64,000 nucleotides of DNA from Bosea sp. ANAM02 (GTDB taxonomy: Bacteria; Pseudomonadota; Alphaproteobacteria; Rhizobiales; Beijerinckiaceae): assembly GCF_011764485.1 (NCBI RefSeq), contig NZ_AP022848.1, positions 4,058,001-4,122,000 on the forward strand. The letters are read 5' to 3'. The notes beneath the pieces were generated by a model, which ran no database searches, was not told where the DNA came from, and worked only from the letters and a program-made list of their open reading frames with translations. Made by a program: the position numbers and the translations under genes. Positions 8,168-16,909 of the stretch are shown piece by piece (position 1 is the first letter of the stretch; each line of letters begins with the position of its first letter).

Positions 8168-9376
8168 TCACTCCACCCTGGCAGCAGCCCGCATCACCGC
8201 AAGTGCCAGCGTCTGCGCCGCCGGGACGATGCTCTCGACCTCGAGGAACTCGTCCGGGGTATGGGCCATGCCGCCGATCGGGCCGACGCTGCAGAGCGTC
8301 GGAGTACCCTGCGCAGCGGTGAAGCCTGAATCGGCACAGCCGCCGGTGAATTCCGCGGTGACGCCAATGCCGAAAGCCGTGGCTGCCTCGCGATAGTTGT
8401 CGTAAAGCGCGGCCGATTCCGGCGAGCGCTCCAGCGGCAGGAACTCGCCCTTGATCGACAGTACGGCGCTGGTGCCGGCGACCTCGGGCGTCTCGACGAT
8501 CGCCTTGATCTTGCCGACCATCTCGTCGCGCTGGGCGGCTGTGACATAGCGCAGGTCGATCTCGCACCAGGCGCTGGGCGCGACGGTATTGACGGTCTGA
8601 CCGCCCCCAATCAGGCCGACATTGACGGTGATGCCCTTCTCCAGATCGGTGAGGCCCTGGAGCTTCGGAATCTTGTGACCGAGATCGACGATGGCCGAGG
8701 CGCCCTTCTCGTAATTGGCGCCGGAATGCGCCGGCTTGCCGGTAAACTCGGCGCGCATGAAGACGCCGCCCTTGCGGCCGCTGGTGACCGACTGCTTCTG
8801 GTCCTTCGCGAAATCGGTGCCGGCCGGCAGGCGGCTGGGCTCGGCATTGAAGACGCAGCGCGACTCGCGCGCGGCAGCCTCGATCACCGGGCGCGAAGAC
8901 GGCGAGCCGATCTCCTCGTCGCTGGTCGTCAGCATCAGGAGCGGCGCGGCGAGACCGCCGCATTCGGCAAAGGCCGCGGCGACGAAGGCCGAGATCATCA
9001 CGCCGGCCTTCATGTCGGCGACGCCCGGCCCATAGGCGCGCGAGCCCTTGATGGTGAAGGGCCGGCGTGTCGGCTCGCCCTGCGGGAAGACCGTGTCGCG
9101 ATGGCCGAGCAGCATGACGGGGCGCTGGTCGTTGGCCGTGGGATTGGGCAGGCGCGCCCGAACCGCGTCGCCGAAGCGGCTGTCCGGCACGACCTCGACC
9201 TCGAGCCCGTTCGCCCGGTGGAAGCGCGCGACGACATCGCCGGCACGATCCACGCCCGCCTTGTCGTAGGAACCCGAGTCGGTATCGACCAGCTCGCGCA
9301 GCAGAGCGACCATGCCTTCCTTGCGGCTCGCCAGCCACTCGGTGACCTTCTTCTCCTCGGGGGTCAGGGCGCTCAT
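8168..9376 (-). CDS. M20 family metallopeptidase (glutamate carboxypeptidase-like)
   Basis: A 402-residue di-zinc amidohydrolase/exopeptidase of the CPG2-like M20 group. Metal and catalytic motifs visible in order are GHRDTVFPQG (His and Asp ligand/base region), YGPGVADMKAG (bridging Asp), TSDEEIGSPSSR (catalytic Glu pair) and a C-terminal GGMAHTPDE His ligand segment, with a lid/dimerisation domain around 185-300. The start at 9376 (MSALTPEEKK) is chosen because translation upstream of it looks unconserved. No signal peptide is visible, unlike periplasmic CPG2, so it probably acts in the cytoplasm on an N-acyl amino acid, folate-like compound or dipeptide. Confidence 0.9.
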   Translation of the reverse strand: MSALTPEEKKVTEWLASRKEGMVALLRELVDTDSGSYDKAGVDRAGDVVARFHRANGLEVEVVPDSRFGDAVRARLPNPTANDQRPVMLLGHRDTVFPQGEPTRRPFTIKGSRAYGPGVADMKAGVMISAFVAAAFAECGGLAAPLLMLTTSDEEIGSPSSRPVIEAAARESRCVFNAEPSRLPAGTDFAKDQKQSVTSGRKGGVFMRAEFTGKPAHSGANYEKGASAIVDLGHKIPKLQGLTDLEKGITVNVGLIGGGQTVNTVAPSAWCEIDLRYVTAAQRDEMVGKIKAIVETPEVAGTSAVLSIKGEFLPLERSPESAALYDNYREAATAFGIGVTAEFTGGCADSGFTAAQGTPTLCSVGPIGGMAHTPDEFLEVESIVPAAQTLALAVMRAAARVE

Positions 9377-9498
9377 CGCTTCACTCGCATTCGTTCCGGA
9401 TGGGACAATGCCGGTGAGCTTAGCGCCATCGTCGTGAGCGGCAATGGCGGGAGGCGACGGCCATGCCATTCATGCCGCGCATGGCCTTTGCCGATCGC

Positions 9499-12267
9499 TT
9501 ATTTCGGAGCGGCCATCCGCCGGATCAGCGCGTCGCGGGCCGTGCGCGCCGCATCGCGAATGGCTTCGTCGGATGGAGCACGCACCGACTGCTCCAGCGC
9601 CTTCGCGTAGTAGCCGAGCGCGAGCTGGTCGGAGGCGATCCCGGCATAGAGATCGCCCAGCCGCTTGTTGGCCTGGAGGGAGGCCTCGGACCGTGCGGCC
9701 GCAGCTTCGAAAGCGCCGATCGCTCCCGGCAGGTCGCCTAGCCTGGCCTTGAGCTCGGCCCGCGTGATCAGGAGGCGCGGATCGCCTGCCCTCATCCCCA
9801 GCGCCGTCTCGACATCCGCCAGCGCGGCCGTCGCATCGCCCTGCCCGAGCCGGGCCTCGCTCCGCAGCAGCAGGGCGTCGGCATCATTCGGCGTCACTGC
9901 GAGCCGCGCCGTTGCGTCCTCCGCCGCCTCTGCGAAGCGGCCGAGACCGAGCCTCGCCCTGGCTCGCAGCAACAGGAGATCGGCCTCGGGCGAAGACCCG
10001 GCCAGTGCTGCCGTAGCGAATCGCTCGGCTGCGGCAGCATCGCCCGTCGCGAGATTGATCCGGGCGGCCAGCGCCTGCCAGCGCGGCTCGTCCGGCTCGA
10101 TCCGGAGCGCCATCGCGATATCGGTCAGGGCGGCCGGATTGTCGGAGCGCAGGTTCAGCGCGGCCCGCTCGGCATAGGCGCGGGCCCGGTCCGGCGCCCG
10201 CTTGATGACCTCGGCGAAATCGGCGCGTGCTGCGTTGACCCGGTTCAACTGCACGCGGGCGATGCCGCGCCAGAGGAAGAGATCGGCGACATGGCCCGGC
10301 GTCAGGCCCGAGGTGCGCGCGCGGAAAGGGATGGGCACGATATCGTCGATGACCTTGCTCAGATCCGATTCCGCCTCGAGGGCATCGCCGAGCCGGGCGG
10401 CGGCGAGCCCGCGCACCGCCTGCGCCGCGCCGTTGAAGCGGTTCTCTGCGAGAGCAGCCGCGGCCAGTTCCCGCGCGGCAGCCATGTCGCCCCGGGCCAG
10501 CGCGACGCGCGCCCGCAAAGCCTGCTCGGCATGGGCGCCCGGCGACCGATTGCCGCGCCAGTTGTCGAGCACGGACACGGCCTCGTCGAGCGCGCCGGTC
10601 TCGATCAGCGCGACGACAAGATCGTCTTCGCCCTGCAGTCCCGCGGGTACGTCCGTCGGCAGGCGCGCCTTCTCGCGCAGGTCCTCCAGCGCCTGAACGG
10701 GCTTGCCGGCCATCAGGAAGGCGCTTGCGCGATCCCCGCGATAGGCCCGAGCCTTTGGATCGCGATCGATGAGCTCGGTCAGATCGGCAGCCGCCGCTTC
10801 ATAGTTTCCCCTGTCCTGGGAAATGGCCGCACGCGCCAGCATGGCCTGCGCCCAGATATCCTTGTCCGAACCCGAGCGTCGGACGGCGCTGTCGGCATCG
10901 GCCCAGGCCCGGTCGAAAGGCGTCAGATCCTTGCCGAAGCGATAATCCTGCATATGCGCGTAGGCGCGGGCCAGGGTGGCCGGGAGATAGTCGGGCGCCG
11001 CCGCCACGGCCAAGTCGAAATCGCCCATCCGGCTGTCGAAAGGCTGCGCCCTGCCGCGCTGGATCAACCTCTCCGCCTTCTCCTGCGGCGTCGCAGCCGT
11101 TTCGACAAGCCGGTCGCAGCTCTGCATGCGCAGGGGATCGTCGCGCGTCGCGCAGCGCTTCTTCAGCTCGGCATCGTCGAGGTCGGCGACGACGATCGGC
11201 TTCGGCTTGTCGAATTCGGCGACACGTGCGGCATGACGCTCTCGCGAGGCGATGTCATAGGCCATCTTCGCATCGGTGCGCGCCGCGGAACGGGCGAGGA
11301 CGGCGCGAGCGCCGGACTGATCGCCAGAGGCGAGCAGGATGTCCGCCTTGAGCTCATGGGCGTCGAACAGGCCGGGATCGAGCTCGATCGCCTTATCGGC
11401 ATCGGCTGTCGCAGCCGCGATGTCCTTCATCGCAAGCTTGACCGCGCCGCGCGTCGCATAGGCACGGCCGGAGCGCGGCTGTGCCTCGGCGACCACCTCG
11501 GCATCGGCGAGCGCCTCCGGGAATTCGCGGCGGGCCAGCCGCGCCCGGGCGCGGATCTCGATCAGGTCGACCTGCTTCGGGAAGGCCGCAAGCCCCGCGG
11601 TCGCCTCCTTCGCGGCGGCTTCAAAGCTGCCGAGATAATACAGGCTGCGCGCCCGCGTGATGAAGGTCTCGGAATTGCGGAAGCCGCCCTCTCGCGCCTT
11701 ATCGACATGCGCGACCGCGTCGGTATAGCGGCCGGTGGCATAGGCGAGCAGACCGAGGAGGTAATCGCTGCGCGGATGCTGCTTCTGCCAGAACAGACCT
11801 TTGCGCAGGTCCTCGCCCGCGCCGGCGAAATCATATTGCAGCAGCCTGAGGTAACCGCGATTGGCGTGGTTGTCGGGATCGAAGGGGTCGTTCTCGATCG
11901 CCGCCGTGAAATCCGCCATGGCGCCGTCACGGTTGCCGAGCGTGAAGCGGACGCGGCCACGGTCCCGGTAAAGCGCCGCGAATTTGGGAGCGAGGGCCAG
12001 CGCCTCCGAATAATCCTTCTCGGCTTCCGCCGGGCGGCCGAGCGCGAGCCGGGTATGGCCGCGCGCGACATGGGCCATCGCCTTGAGCTTGCGATCGGGG
12101 CGCCCCTTCAGGATGGCGTCGCAGGCGGCAAGCCCCTTCTCGGTGCGATCATCCTTGCAGAGCGCGACCGTTCCGGCCTTCTGGGCCATTGCCGCCCGCG
12201 GGCCAAGCATGGAGAACAGCGGCAACAGGAGGAGAAGCAACGCCATCCGCGAGAGCAAGCAAGCCAT
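9499..12267 (-). CDS. Large secreted tetratricopeptide-repeat protein
   Basis: A 922-residue protein. The start at 12267 gives a signal peptide: Arg-containing n-region, LLLLLLPLF hydrophobic core and an AMA-Q cleavage site near residue 28. The rest is almost wholly TPR-like helical pairs, with recurrent A..R...L..G....A..D...A....P spacing. There are two arrays, about residues 55-330 and 385-915, separated by a segment containing DDAELKKRCATRDDPLRMQSC that may form a disulfide. TPR arrays serve as protein-binding scaffolds, so a periplasmic assembly or envelope role is plausible. No enzyme domain is visible and the partner is unknown. Confidence 0.85.
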   Translation of the reverse strand: MACLLSRMALLLLLLPLFSMLGPRAAMAQKAGTVALCKDDRTEKGLAACDAILKGRPDRKLKAMAHVARGHTRLALGRPAEAEKDYSEALALAPKFAALYRDRGRVRFTLGNRDGAMADFTAAIENDPFDPDNHANRGYLRLLQYDFAGAGEDLRKGLFWQKQHPRSDYLLGLLAYATGRYTDAVAHVDKAREGGFRNSETFITRARSLYYLGSFEAAAKEATAGLAAFPKQVDLIEIRARARLARREFPEALADAEVVAEAQPRSGRAYATRGAVKLAMKDIAAATADADKAIELDPGLFDAHELKADILLASGDQSGARAVLARSAARTDAKMAYDIASRERHAARVAEFDKPKPIVVADLDDAELKKRCATRDDPLRMQSCDRLVETAATPQEKAERLIQRGRAQPFDSRMGDFDLAVAAAPDYLPATLARAYAHMQDYRFGKDLTPFDRAWADADSAVRRSGSDKDIWAQAMLARAAISQDRGNYEAAAADLTELIDRDPKARAYRGDRASAFLMAGKPVQALEDLREKARLPTDVPAGLQGEDDLVVALIETGALDEAVSVLDNWRGNRSPGAHAEQALRARVALARGDMAAARELAAAALAENRFNGAAQAVRGLAAARLGDALEAESDLSKVIDDIVPIPFRARTSGLTPGHVADLFLWRGIARVQLNRVNAARADFAEVIKRAPDRARAYAERAALNLRSDNPAALTDIAMALRIEPDEPRWQALAARINLATGDAAAAERFATAALAGSSPEADLLLLRARARLGLGRFAEAAEDATARLAVTPNDADALLLRSEARLGQGDATAALADVETALGMRAGDPRLLITRAELKARLGDLPGAIGAFEAAAARSEASLQANKRLGDLYAGIASDQLALGYYAKALEQSVRAPSDEAIRDAARTARDALIRRMAAPK

Positions 12268-12378
12268 GCCGACCTCCCTGACCACGCCCCCGGAGCCCCC
12301 GGAGTGACGTTGCGAGAGCCTAGCATGGCCAGGGGGCAGCGTCATGCCGTCCCCCGAATGCATGACCTTGCGCCGGGA

Positions 12379-12918
12379 TCAGGCGATGCCGGCGGACCAG
12401 GCGAGGACATAGGCCAGGGTGCCGATCGCCATCGGCACGAGCGGATTGATTTTCGAGCGATAGGTCACGAACGCGGTCGCCGCCGTGACGGCGTAACCGA
12501 CAAGGCCGGCATCGGCGGCAAGCGTCGCAACCACGCCGCTCGCCAGCATCAGGCCGAGCGCGATCGGCACCAGCGCCAGCGTCATGATCCTGACCACGCG
12601 GTGGCCGCCAAAGCGCTGCAGGCCGCGGCTGGAGGCCAGCGCCAGCAGGCAGGAGGGCAGCAGGAGCGCGGCCGTCGCGACCAGCAGGCCGGCGGTGCCG
12701 GCAACATGCCAGCCAATGACGCTGCCGAGCATAATATTGGGGCCCGGCGCCGTCTGCGCGATGGCGAAGAGGCGGGCGAAGGTCGGCGCATCCATCCAGC
12801 CGAGGAGATCGACGACCTGGCGGTGGATTTCCGGCACGACCGCGTTCGCGCCGCCGATCGCCATCAGCGAGATCGTGCCGAAGGTGACGACCAGTTGGAG
12901 GAAGACGCCGCGTTCCAT
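12379..12918 (-). CDS. Chromate transporter, second CHR half
   Basis: A 179-residue inner-membrane protein with about six hydrophobic segments and a CHR-family signature near the N-terminus (GGANAVVPEIHRQVV, then FAIAQTAPGPNIM). In short-chain CHR systems two homologous halves encoded by neighbouring genes together form a transporter that exports chromate or a related anion. Here the ATG overlaps the stop of the upstream half by one base (TGATG), which implies translational coupling. Chromate itself as substrate is a family-level inference. Confidence 0.9.
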   Translation of the reverse strand: MERGVFLQLVVTFGTISLMAIGGANAVVPEIHRQVVDLLGWMDAPTFARLFAIAQTAPGPNIMLGSVIGWHVAGTAGLLVATAALLLPSCLLALASSRGLQRFGGHRVVRIMTLALVPIALGLMLASGVVATLAADAGLVGYAVTAATAFVTYRSKINPLVPMAIGTLAYVLAWSAGIA

Positions 12919-13484
12919 CAGACCCGCCGCGCTCCCAACGTCGCCGCGGCGAGGCCGAGTGGCACGAGGACCAGCAGGGTCGGCAGCATCGGCAACCGCA
13001 GCAGGCCGACGGCGACGAAAGCCACGGCGGCTATGATCCAGGCCCAGCGCGCGAGGCCGGCCCTGGTCAGAAGCCGCAGGGCGGTGCCGAGGATGAGCCC
13101 GGCAGCGCTGGCGGCGGCGCCGGTCAGCGCGACCTGCGCGAGCGGATGGCCGGACACCGCGTCATAGGCATTGGCGAGTGCGACCAGGCACAGCAGCGGC
13201 ATGGCCATCAGGGCGAAGACGCAGGTCAGCGCCCCGATCCCGCCGCGAAAGCGATCGCCCAGCATGACCGCCGCGTTGACCGTGTTGGCGCCGGGCAGCG
13301 CCTGGCAGATGCCGATCAATTCGGCATAGCCGCGGTCGTCGAGCCATTTGCGCTCGGCGACGATGATGTGGCGCGCCACCGGCCCGACGCCGCCGAAACC
13401 CATCAGGCCGATCTTGAGGAAGCCGGCGAACAGGTCCGGCAGGCTCGGGCGGGGCGTTTCCGATGCGGTCTCCAAGCTCGACAT
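12918..13484 (-). CDS. Chromate transporter, first CHR half
   Basis: A 188-residue membrane protein, the other half of the CHR pair, with the family's N-terminal LFAGFLKIGLMGFGGVGPVA motif and the GICQALPGANTVN motif, then four or five hydrophobic segments. It is 9 bases downstream of the LysE-type exporter gene on the same strand and overlaps the second CHR gene by one base. The three genes therefore look like one transcript of membrane exporters. The two CHR halves would form the functional antiparallel heterodimer. Confidence 0.9.
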   Translation of the reverse strand: MSSLETASETPRPSLPDLFAGFLKIGLMGFGGVGPVARHIIVAERKWLDDRGYAELIGICQALPGANTVNAAVMLGDRFRGGIGALTCVFALMAMPLLCLVALANAYDAVSGHPLAQVALTGAAASAAGLILGTALRLLTRAGLARWAWIIAAVAFVAVGLLRLPMLPTLLVLVPLGLAAATLGARRV

Positions 13485-13493
13485 TCGGATCGG

Positions 13494-14126
13494 CTAGCGC
13501 CGCGATTCCATCGCCATGCGCAGCGCGAAGCCCGCGAGCACCGTGCCCATCAGCCAGCGCTGCACCAGCGACCAGAGCGGCCGCGTCTTCAGGAACAGCG
13601 CGATGCTGCCGGCCGCCGCCGCGATCAGGGCATTGACGCTGCCGCTGATCGCGATCTGGACGAAGCCGAGCACGACCGATTGGGCGAGCACGTTGCCGGC
13701 GGCGGGGTCGATGAATTGCGGCAGGAGCGCGAGATAGAACATCGCGATCTTCGGATTGAGCAGGCTGGTCAGGAAGCCCATGGCGAAGAGCTTGCGCGGC
13801 CCGTCATGGGGCAGGTCACGGACATGGAAGGGCGAGCGCCCGCCCGGCCGCACCGCCTGCCAGGCAAGCCAGAGCAGATAGGCCGCGCCGCCGAGCCTGA
13901 GCGCGTCATAGGCATAGGGCACCGCGAAGAGCAGCGCCGTGATGCCGAAGGCGGCGCAGAACATGTAGACGAAGAAGCCGAGGATGACGCCGCCGAGCGA
14001 AATCAGCCCGGCGCCCCTGCCCTGCGCGATCGAACGCGAGATCAGGTAGATCATGTTGGGACCGGGCGTCAGCACCATGCCGAGCGCGATCAGCGAGAAG
14101 GTGATGAGGGTCGTCGTCTCGGGCAT
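13494..14126 (-). CDS. LysE/RhtB family amino-acid exporter
   Basis: A 210-residue inner-membrane protein with about six membrane segments and the LysE family signature near the N-terminus (LGMVLTPGPNMIYLISRSI), plus the second conserved patch GFLTSLLNPKIAMFYLALLPQF. Members export amino acids such as lysine, threonine or homoserine lactones; the substrate cannot be told from sequence. It heads a minus-strand set with the two CHR genes (9-base gap). Confidence 0.92.
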   Translation of the reverse strand: MPETTTLITFSLIALGMVLTPGPNMIYLISRSIAQGRGAGLISLGGVILGFFVYMFCAAFGITALLFAVPYAYDALRLGGAAYLLWLAWQAVRPGGRSPFHVRDLPHDGPRKLFAMGFLTSLLNPKIAMFYLALLPQFIDPAAGNVLAQSVVLGFVQIAISGSVNALIAAAAGSIALFLKTRPLWSLVQRWLMGTVLAGFALRMAMESRR

Positions 14127-14299
14127 CGAAGAGCGCTCCGGCGGAACTCAGCGCTTGGACCATGGATCGCGGGAACCGGCAATCGGCCGCACCATGGGAG
14201 CGGCCATGCAGGCGCCGCCGTTCGGAAAGCCCCGGTCCGCCGTAACGGAACCCTCCCGCCCGCCAGCGGTTGTCGCCTGGAAGAGCCATGGGGGGAAAC

Positions 14300-14821
14300 A
14301 TGACGCTGTTCAGCCGGCTGCTCTACACCATCATCTCGTTCGCGCTGCTCGGCGCTTCGATCGTGCTGATCGGGGTCGCCGTCTGGCGCACGTCGAACGG
14401 TTTCTGGACCGGCGATGGCGCGCTCTACACCATGCTCGACGCGATCGGGCTCGTGATCATCGCGGTTGCCGTCGCCGATGTCGGCAAGTTCCTGTTCGAG
14501 GAAGAGGTCGAAGCCGACCGCGAGATGCGCCGCCCTGCAGAGGCCAGGGGGTCGCTCACCAAGTTCATGTCGATCATGATCGTGGCGCTCTCTCTGGAAT
14601 CGCTGGTCCTGATCGCGAAGACCTCGCGCGAGACGATGGGGGATCTGATCTATCCCGGCCTCCTGATGCTGCTCGCGGTACTGGCGCTGGTCGGGCTCGG
14701 CCTGTTCCAGAAACTCAGCCAGAACACGACCGCGGCGGTGCCGCCCGATCGGGACGAGGATGAGGGCGAGCAGCCAGAGCGGCGCGTGCGGATGTCCGAT
14801 TCGACAGAGAAAGCCAACTGA
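14300..14821 (+). CDS. Membrane protein with four predicted helices, conserved hypothetical
   Basis: A 173-residue integral membrane protein: hydrophobic segments at about residues 5-28, 42-63, 91-111 and 120-138, with an acidic loop (FEEEVEADREMRRP) after the second and a charged C-terminal tail. The ATG at 14300 is preferred over the one 10 codons upstream because GGGGGA precedes it closely. This topology resembles GNAT-family/membrane-protein neighbours annotated only as hypothetical in Rhizobiales; I do not recognise a named family. It stands alone between divergent and convergent genes, so context gives no clue. Confidence 0.75.
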   Translation: MTLFSRLLYTIISFALLGASIVLIGVAVWRTSNGFWTGDGALYTMLDAIGLVIIAVAVADVGKFLFEEEVEADREMRRPAEARGSLTKFMSIMIVALSLESLVLIAKTSRETMGDLIYPGLLMLLAVLALVGLGLFQKLSQNTTAAVPPDRDEDEGEQPERRVRMSDSTEKAN

Positions 14822-15075
14822 AACCCAAGCAGAGAACCAAGCTGAAGAAGGGCGCGGGAACCCCTCTGCTGTAAGGAGAGGAGTAGGGGTGAAGTGTCGG
14901 CCGTTGGACCAGCGTGGCGAGCACCCAACGGCGCAGCGGTCGGGGCACAATTCAGACGTCCAGGGGCCTAACCCTCACCCTACCCTCTTCCTCCGGGAGA
15001 GGGTTCCCCGCGCTAGCCGAGCTTGCCCGGAGACGGTTCAAGCCTGCCCCCGCTTCCCGACCGGCCAGGCGGCCC
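14822..15075. repeat. Intergenic stretch with repeat-like palindromes
   Basis: No gene is visible in these 254 bases. It holds a long-armed hairpin candidate (ACCCCT near 14857 pairing with AGGGGT near 14884) and a CCCTCACCC-TACCCTC...GAGAGGGT hairpin near 14975-15005. The latter resembles the CCCTCACCC/GGGAGAGGG repeats widely scattered in Rhizobiales genomes. It separates two convergent genes and may help terminate transcription. Copy number cannot be judged here beyond this window. Confidence 0.4.
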
Positions 15076-15579
15076 TCACCGCGGCTCGTCGACCAGAAAG
15101 AGATCCGTATCGTCCGGCTTGGCACCGGCTGCGGTGAGCATGGCGTGGATCTGGCCGCGGTGATGGGTCTGGTGGTTGAAGAAATGCGCAAGCACGAAGC
15201 CGCGCGGCCTGCCCATCTCGCGGCCGGCCGCGCCCGAGTACCAGATGAGTGTGCCGCGCAGCCAATCGGCCGTGACCTTGTCCGCCCAGTCCAGAATGAA
15301 CGCGTCGCGCTGGCGCCGACGGGCGCAGAACTGCTCCCAGCCCTCGAAATAGGCAGCCGAATCGCGGCCGCCGACAGAGGGTTTCTCGCCGCCGGCGAGA
15401 CGGCTGAGCCAGGTCTCGTCGCCCCATAGGACGTGGTTGAAGGTACCGTGGATCGACTTGAAGGCGCCGCGATCGAGCCTGCGGGCCTCGTCGGTCAAAC
15501 CGTCCGCAGCCGCCATCAGGCTGCGGTTCTGCCAGGCATTGTAGCGGGCCATGGTCTGGACGAAAGCGGGATCGACCAT
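15076..15579 (-). CDS. DinB family protein (damage-inducible fold, putative metal enzyme)
   Basis: A 167-residue four-helix-bundle protein. The three DinB/YfiT metal ligands are recognisable as HGTFNHVLWGDETW (His near residue 49) and FNHQTHHRGQIHAML (two His spaced by three residues near 136-140). The start at 15579 is preceded by GAGGAGG. DinB proteins share a fold with mycothiol- and bacillithiol-dependent transferases, and most have no proven reaction. It lies 13 bases after the stop of the FAD oxidoreductase gene on the same strand, so the two are probably cotranscribed. Confidence 0.9.
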   Translation of the reverse strand: MVDPAFVQTMARYNAWQNRSLMAAADGLTDEARRLDRGAFKSIHGTFNHVLWGDETWLSRLAGGEKPSVGGRDSAAYFEGWEQFCARRRQRDAFILDWADKVTADWLRGTLIWYSGAAGREMGRPRGFVLAHFFNHQTHHRGQIHAMLTAAGAKPDDTDLFLVDEPR

Positions 15580-15592
15580 GGCGGCCTCCTCG

Positions 15593-16816
15593 TCAGATGA
15601 CGTTGGCCTCCTTGAGCGGCCGGTTCGCAACGATGCGCTCATGGCCGAGATCGGCAAGGTCGAGTGAGCGATAGCGGCCATGCGCGATATGCTCGGCAAG
15701 GCCGCGCCCCACTGCAGGCGATTGCTGCAAGCCATGGCCGGAGAAGCCGTTGGCGAGATAGAGGTTCGGCAGGCCGACCGCCGGGCCGATGATGGCGTTA
15801 TGGTCGAGCCCGCACATGTCGTAGGGGCCGGCCCAGGCACGGCCGGGCCTGATCTGTTCGAAGGCCGGGATGCGGGTGGCGAGCGCAGGCCAGACCACCT
15901 CCTCGAAGAAGCCCCAATCGACGTCCTCGGCAGCGGGATCGGTCTCGATCCACTCGACATCCTGCTCCGGCGTCAGGGGCGAACAACTCCCGATGAAGAG
16001 CTGGCCCTCCGCCGTGCGCTTACCCTCCTGCCGGCACCAGGCGCCGGTCGTGTCGATCAGGAGCGGGCAGCCATCGACATCGCCCTTGCAGGTGAAGGAA
16101 AAGACATAGCGCTTCATCGACCTCACCGGGATCGAAATGCCCGCCGTCGCGGCCAGCTTCGCGCCATGGGTCCCGCTGGCATTGACCACCGCGCCGCAGG
16201 CGATGCGGCTGCCGTCAGTGAGCCCGACTGCGGTGACGCGTCCGCCTTCGGTGACGTAGCCGGAAACCTCGCCCTGTCGGTACTCGACGCCGAGGCTGCG
16301 CGCCTTCTTGCGAAAAGCCTGGAGCAACGCCCAGCCGTCGAACCAGCCCTCGCCGCTGACGCCGAAGGTGCCGCAGGCGAGATCATCCGTACTGAGCCAG
16401 GGGAAGCGCTGCTTCAGCTTCGCGGGGTCGTAGAGGGCGATATCGGCGCCCTCGGCGGCCTGGAGTTTCTGGTTGGCTTCGAGTATGGGCGCGCCCGCGT
16501 CGCTGGCGAGGTAGAGATAGCCGCCCTCGTGCAGATCGATCGCGGGAAACTCGCCGTCGACCGCAAGATGCTGGCCGATATTGCGCAGGAAATCGATACC
16601 GAAGAGCGAGATGCGGATGTTCACCGCGCTGGAGAACTGCTGGCGGATCGAGGCGGCCGAGAGCGCGGAGGCCGAGAAGCGATAGGTCGGGTCCTTCTCG
16701 ATCACCACGACCTTGCCGGTGAAACCGGGATCGGCGGCGAGATGATAGGCGACGGAGGAGCCGATCGCGGCGCCCCCGCAGATCACGACATCGGCGCTTT
16801 CGGAGACGGGCGGCAT
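15593..16816 (-). CDS. FAD-dependent amine/imino-acid oxidoreductase (DAO family)
   Basis: A 407-residue flavoprotein of the D-amino-acid oxidase/sarcosine oxidase group. The N-terminal dinucleotide fold is ADVVICGGAAIGSSVAYHLA, followed by an E-K-D ribose-binding edge. A C-terminal FAD segment, LYLANGFSGHGLQQSPAVGR, carries the GFSGHG motif typical of the family. The start at 16816 (MPPVSESAD) precedes the fold by the usual few residues. The gene is close to an ALDH7 gene; in Pseudomonas an oxidase of this family (AmaA) oxidises L-pipecolate to the AmaB substrate, so that role is a reasonable guess. Sarcosine- or dimethylglycine-type oxidation remains possible. Confidence 0.85.
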   Translation of the reverse strand: MPPVSESADVVICGGAAIGSSVAYHLAADPGFTGKVVVIEKDPTYRFSASALSAASIRQQFSSAVNIRISLFGIDFLRNIGQHLAVDGEFPAIDLHEGGYLYLASDAGAPILEANQKLQAAEGADIALYDPAKLKQRFPWLSTDDLACGTFGVSGEGWFDGWALLQAFRKKARSLGVEYRQGEVSGYVTEGGRVTAVGLTDGSRIACGAVVNASGTHGAKLAATAGISIPVRSMKRYVFSFTCKGDVDGCPLLIDTTGAWCRQEGKRTAEGQLFIGSCSPLTPEQDVEWIETDPAAEDVDWGFFEEVVWPALATRIPAFEQIRPGRAWAGPYDMCGLDHNAIIGPAVGLPNLYLANGFSGHGLQQSPAVGRGLAEHIAHGRYRSLDLADLGHERIVANRPLKEANVI

Positions 16817-16909
16817 GGCAGGCCTCGCACAGCCGGCTTGGTCAGGAAAGCCGGGTTGGTGAATTCCGCGCATGAATGAACGAGCGCGCGGCGCTTGTCG
16901 AGAGGCGCT

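Noticed and set aside
10291..13167. A 958-codon plus-strand frame opposite the TPR and chromate transporter genes
   Set aside because: It crosses several real genes on the other strand, and the composition is typical of shadow frames in high-GC DNA.
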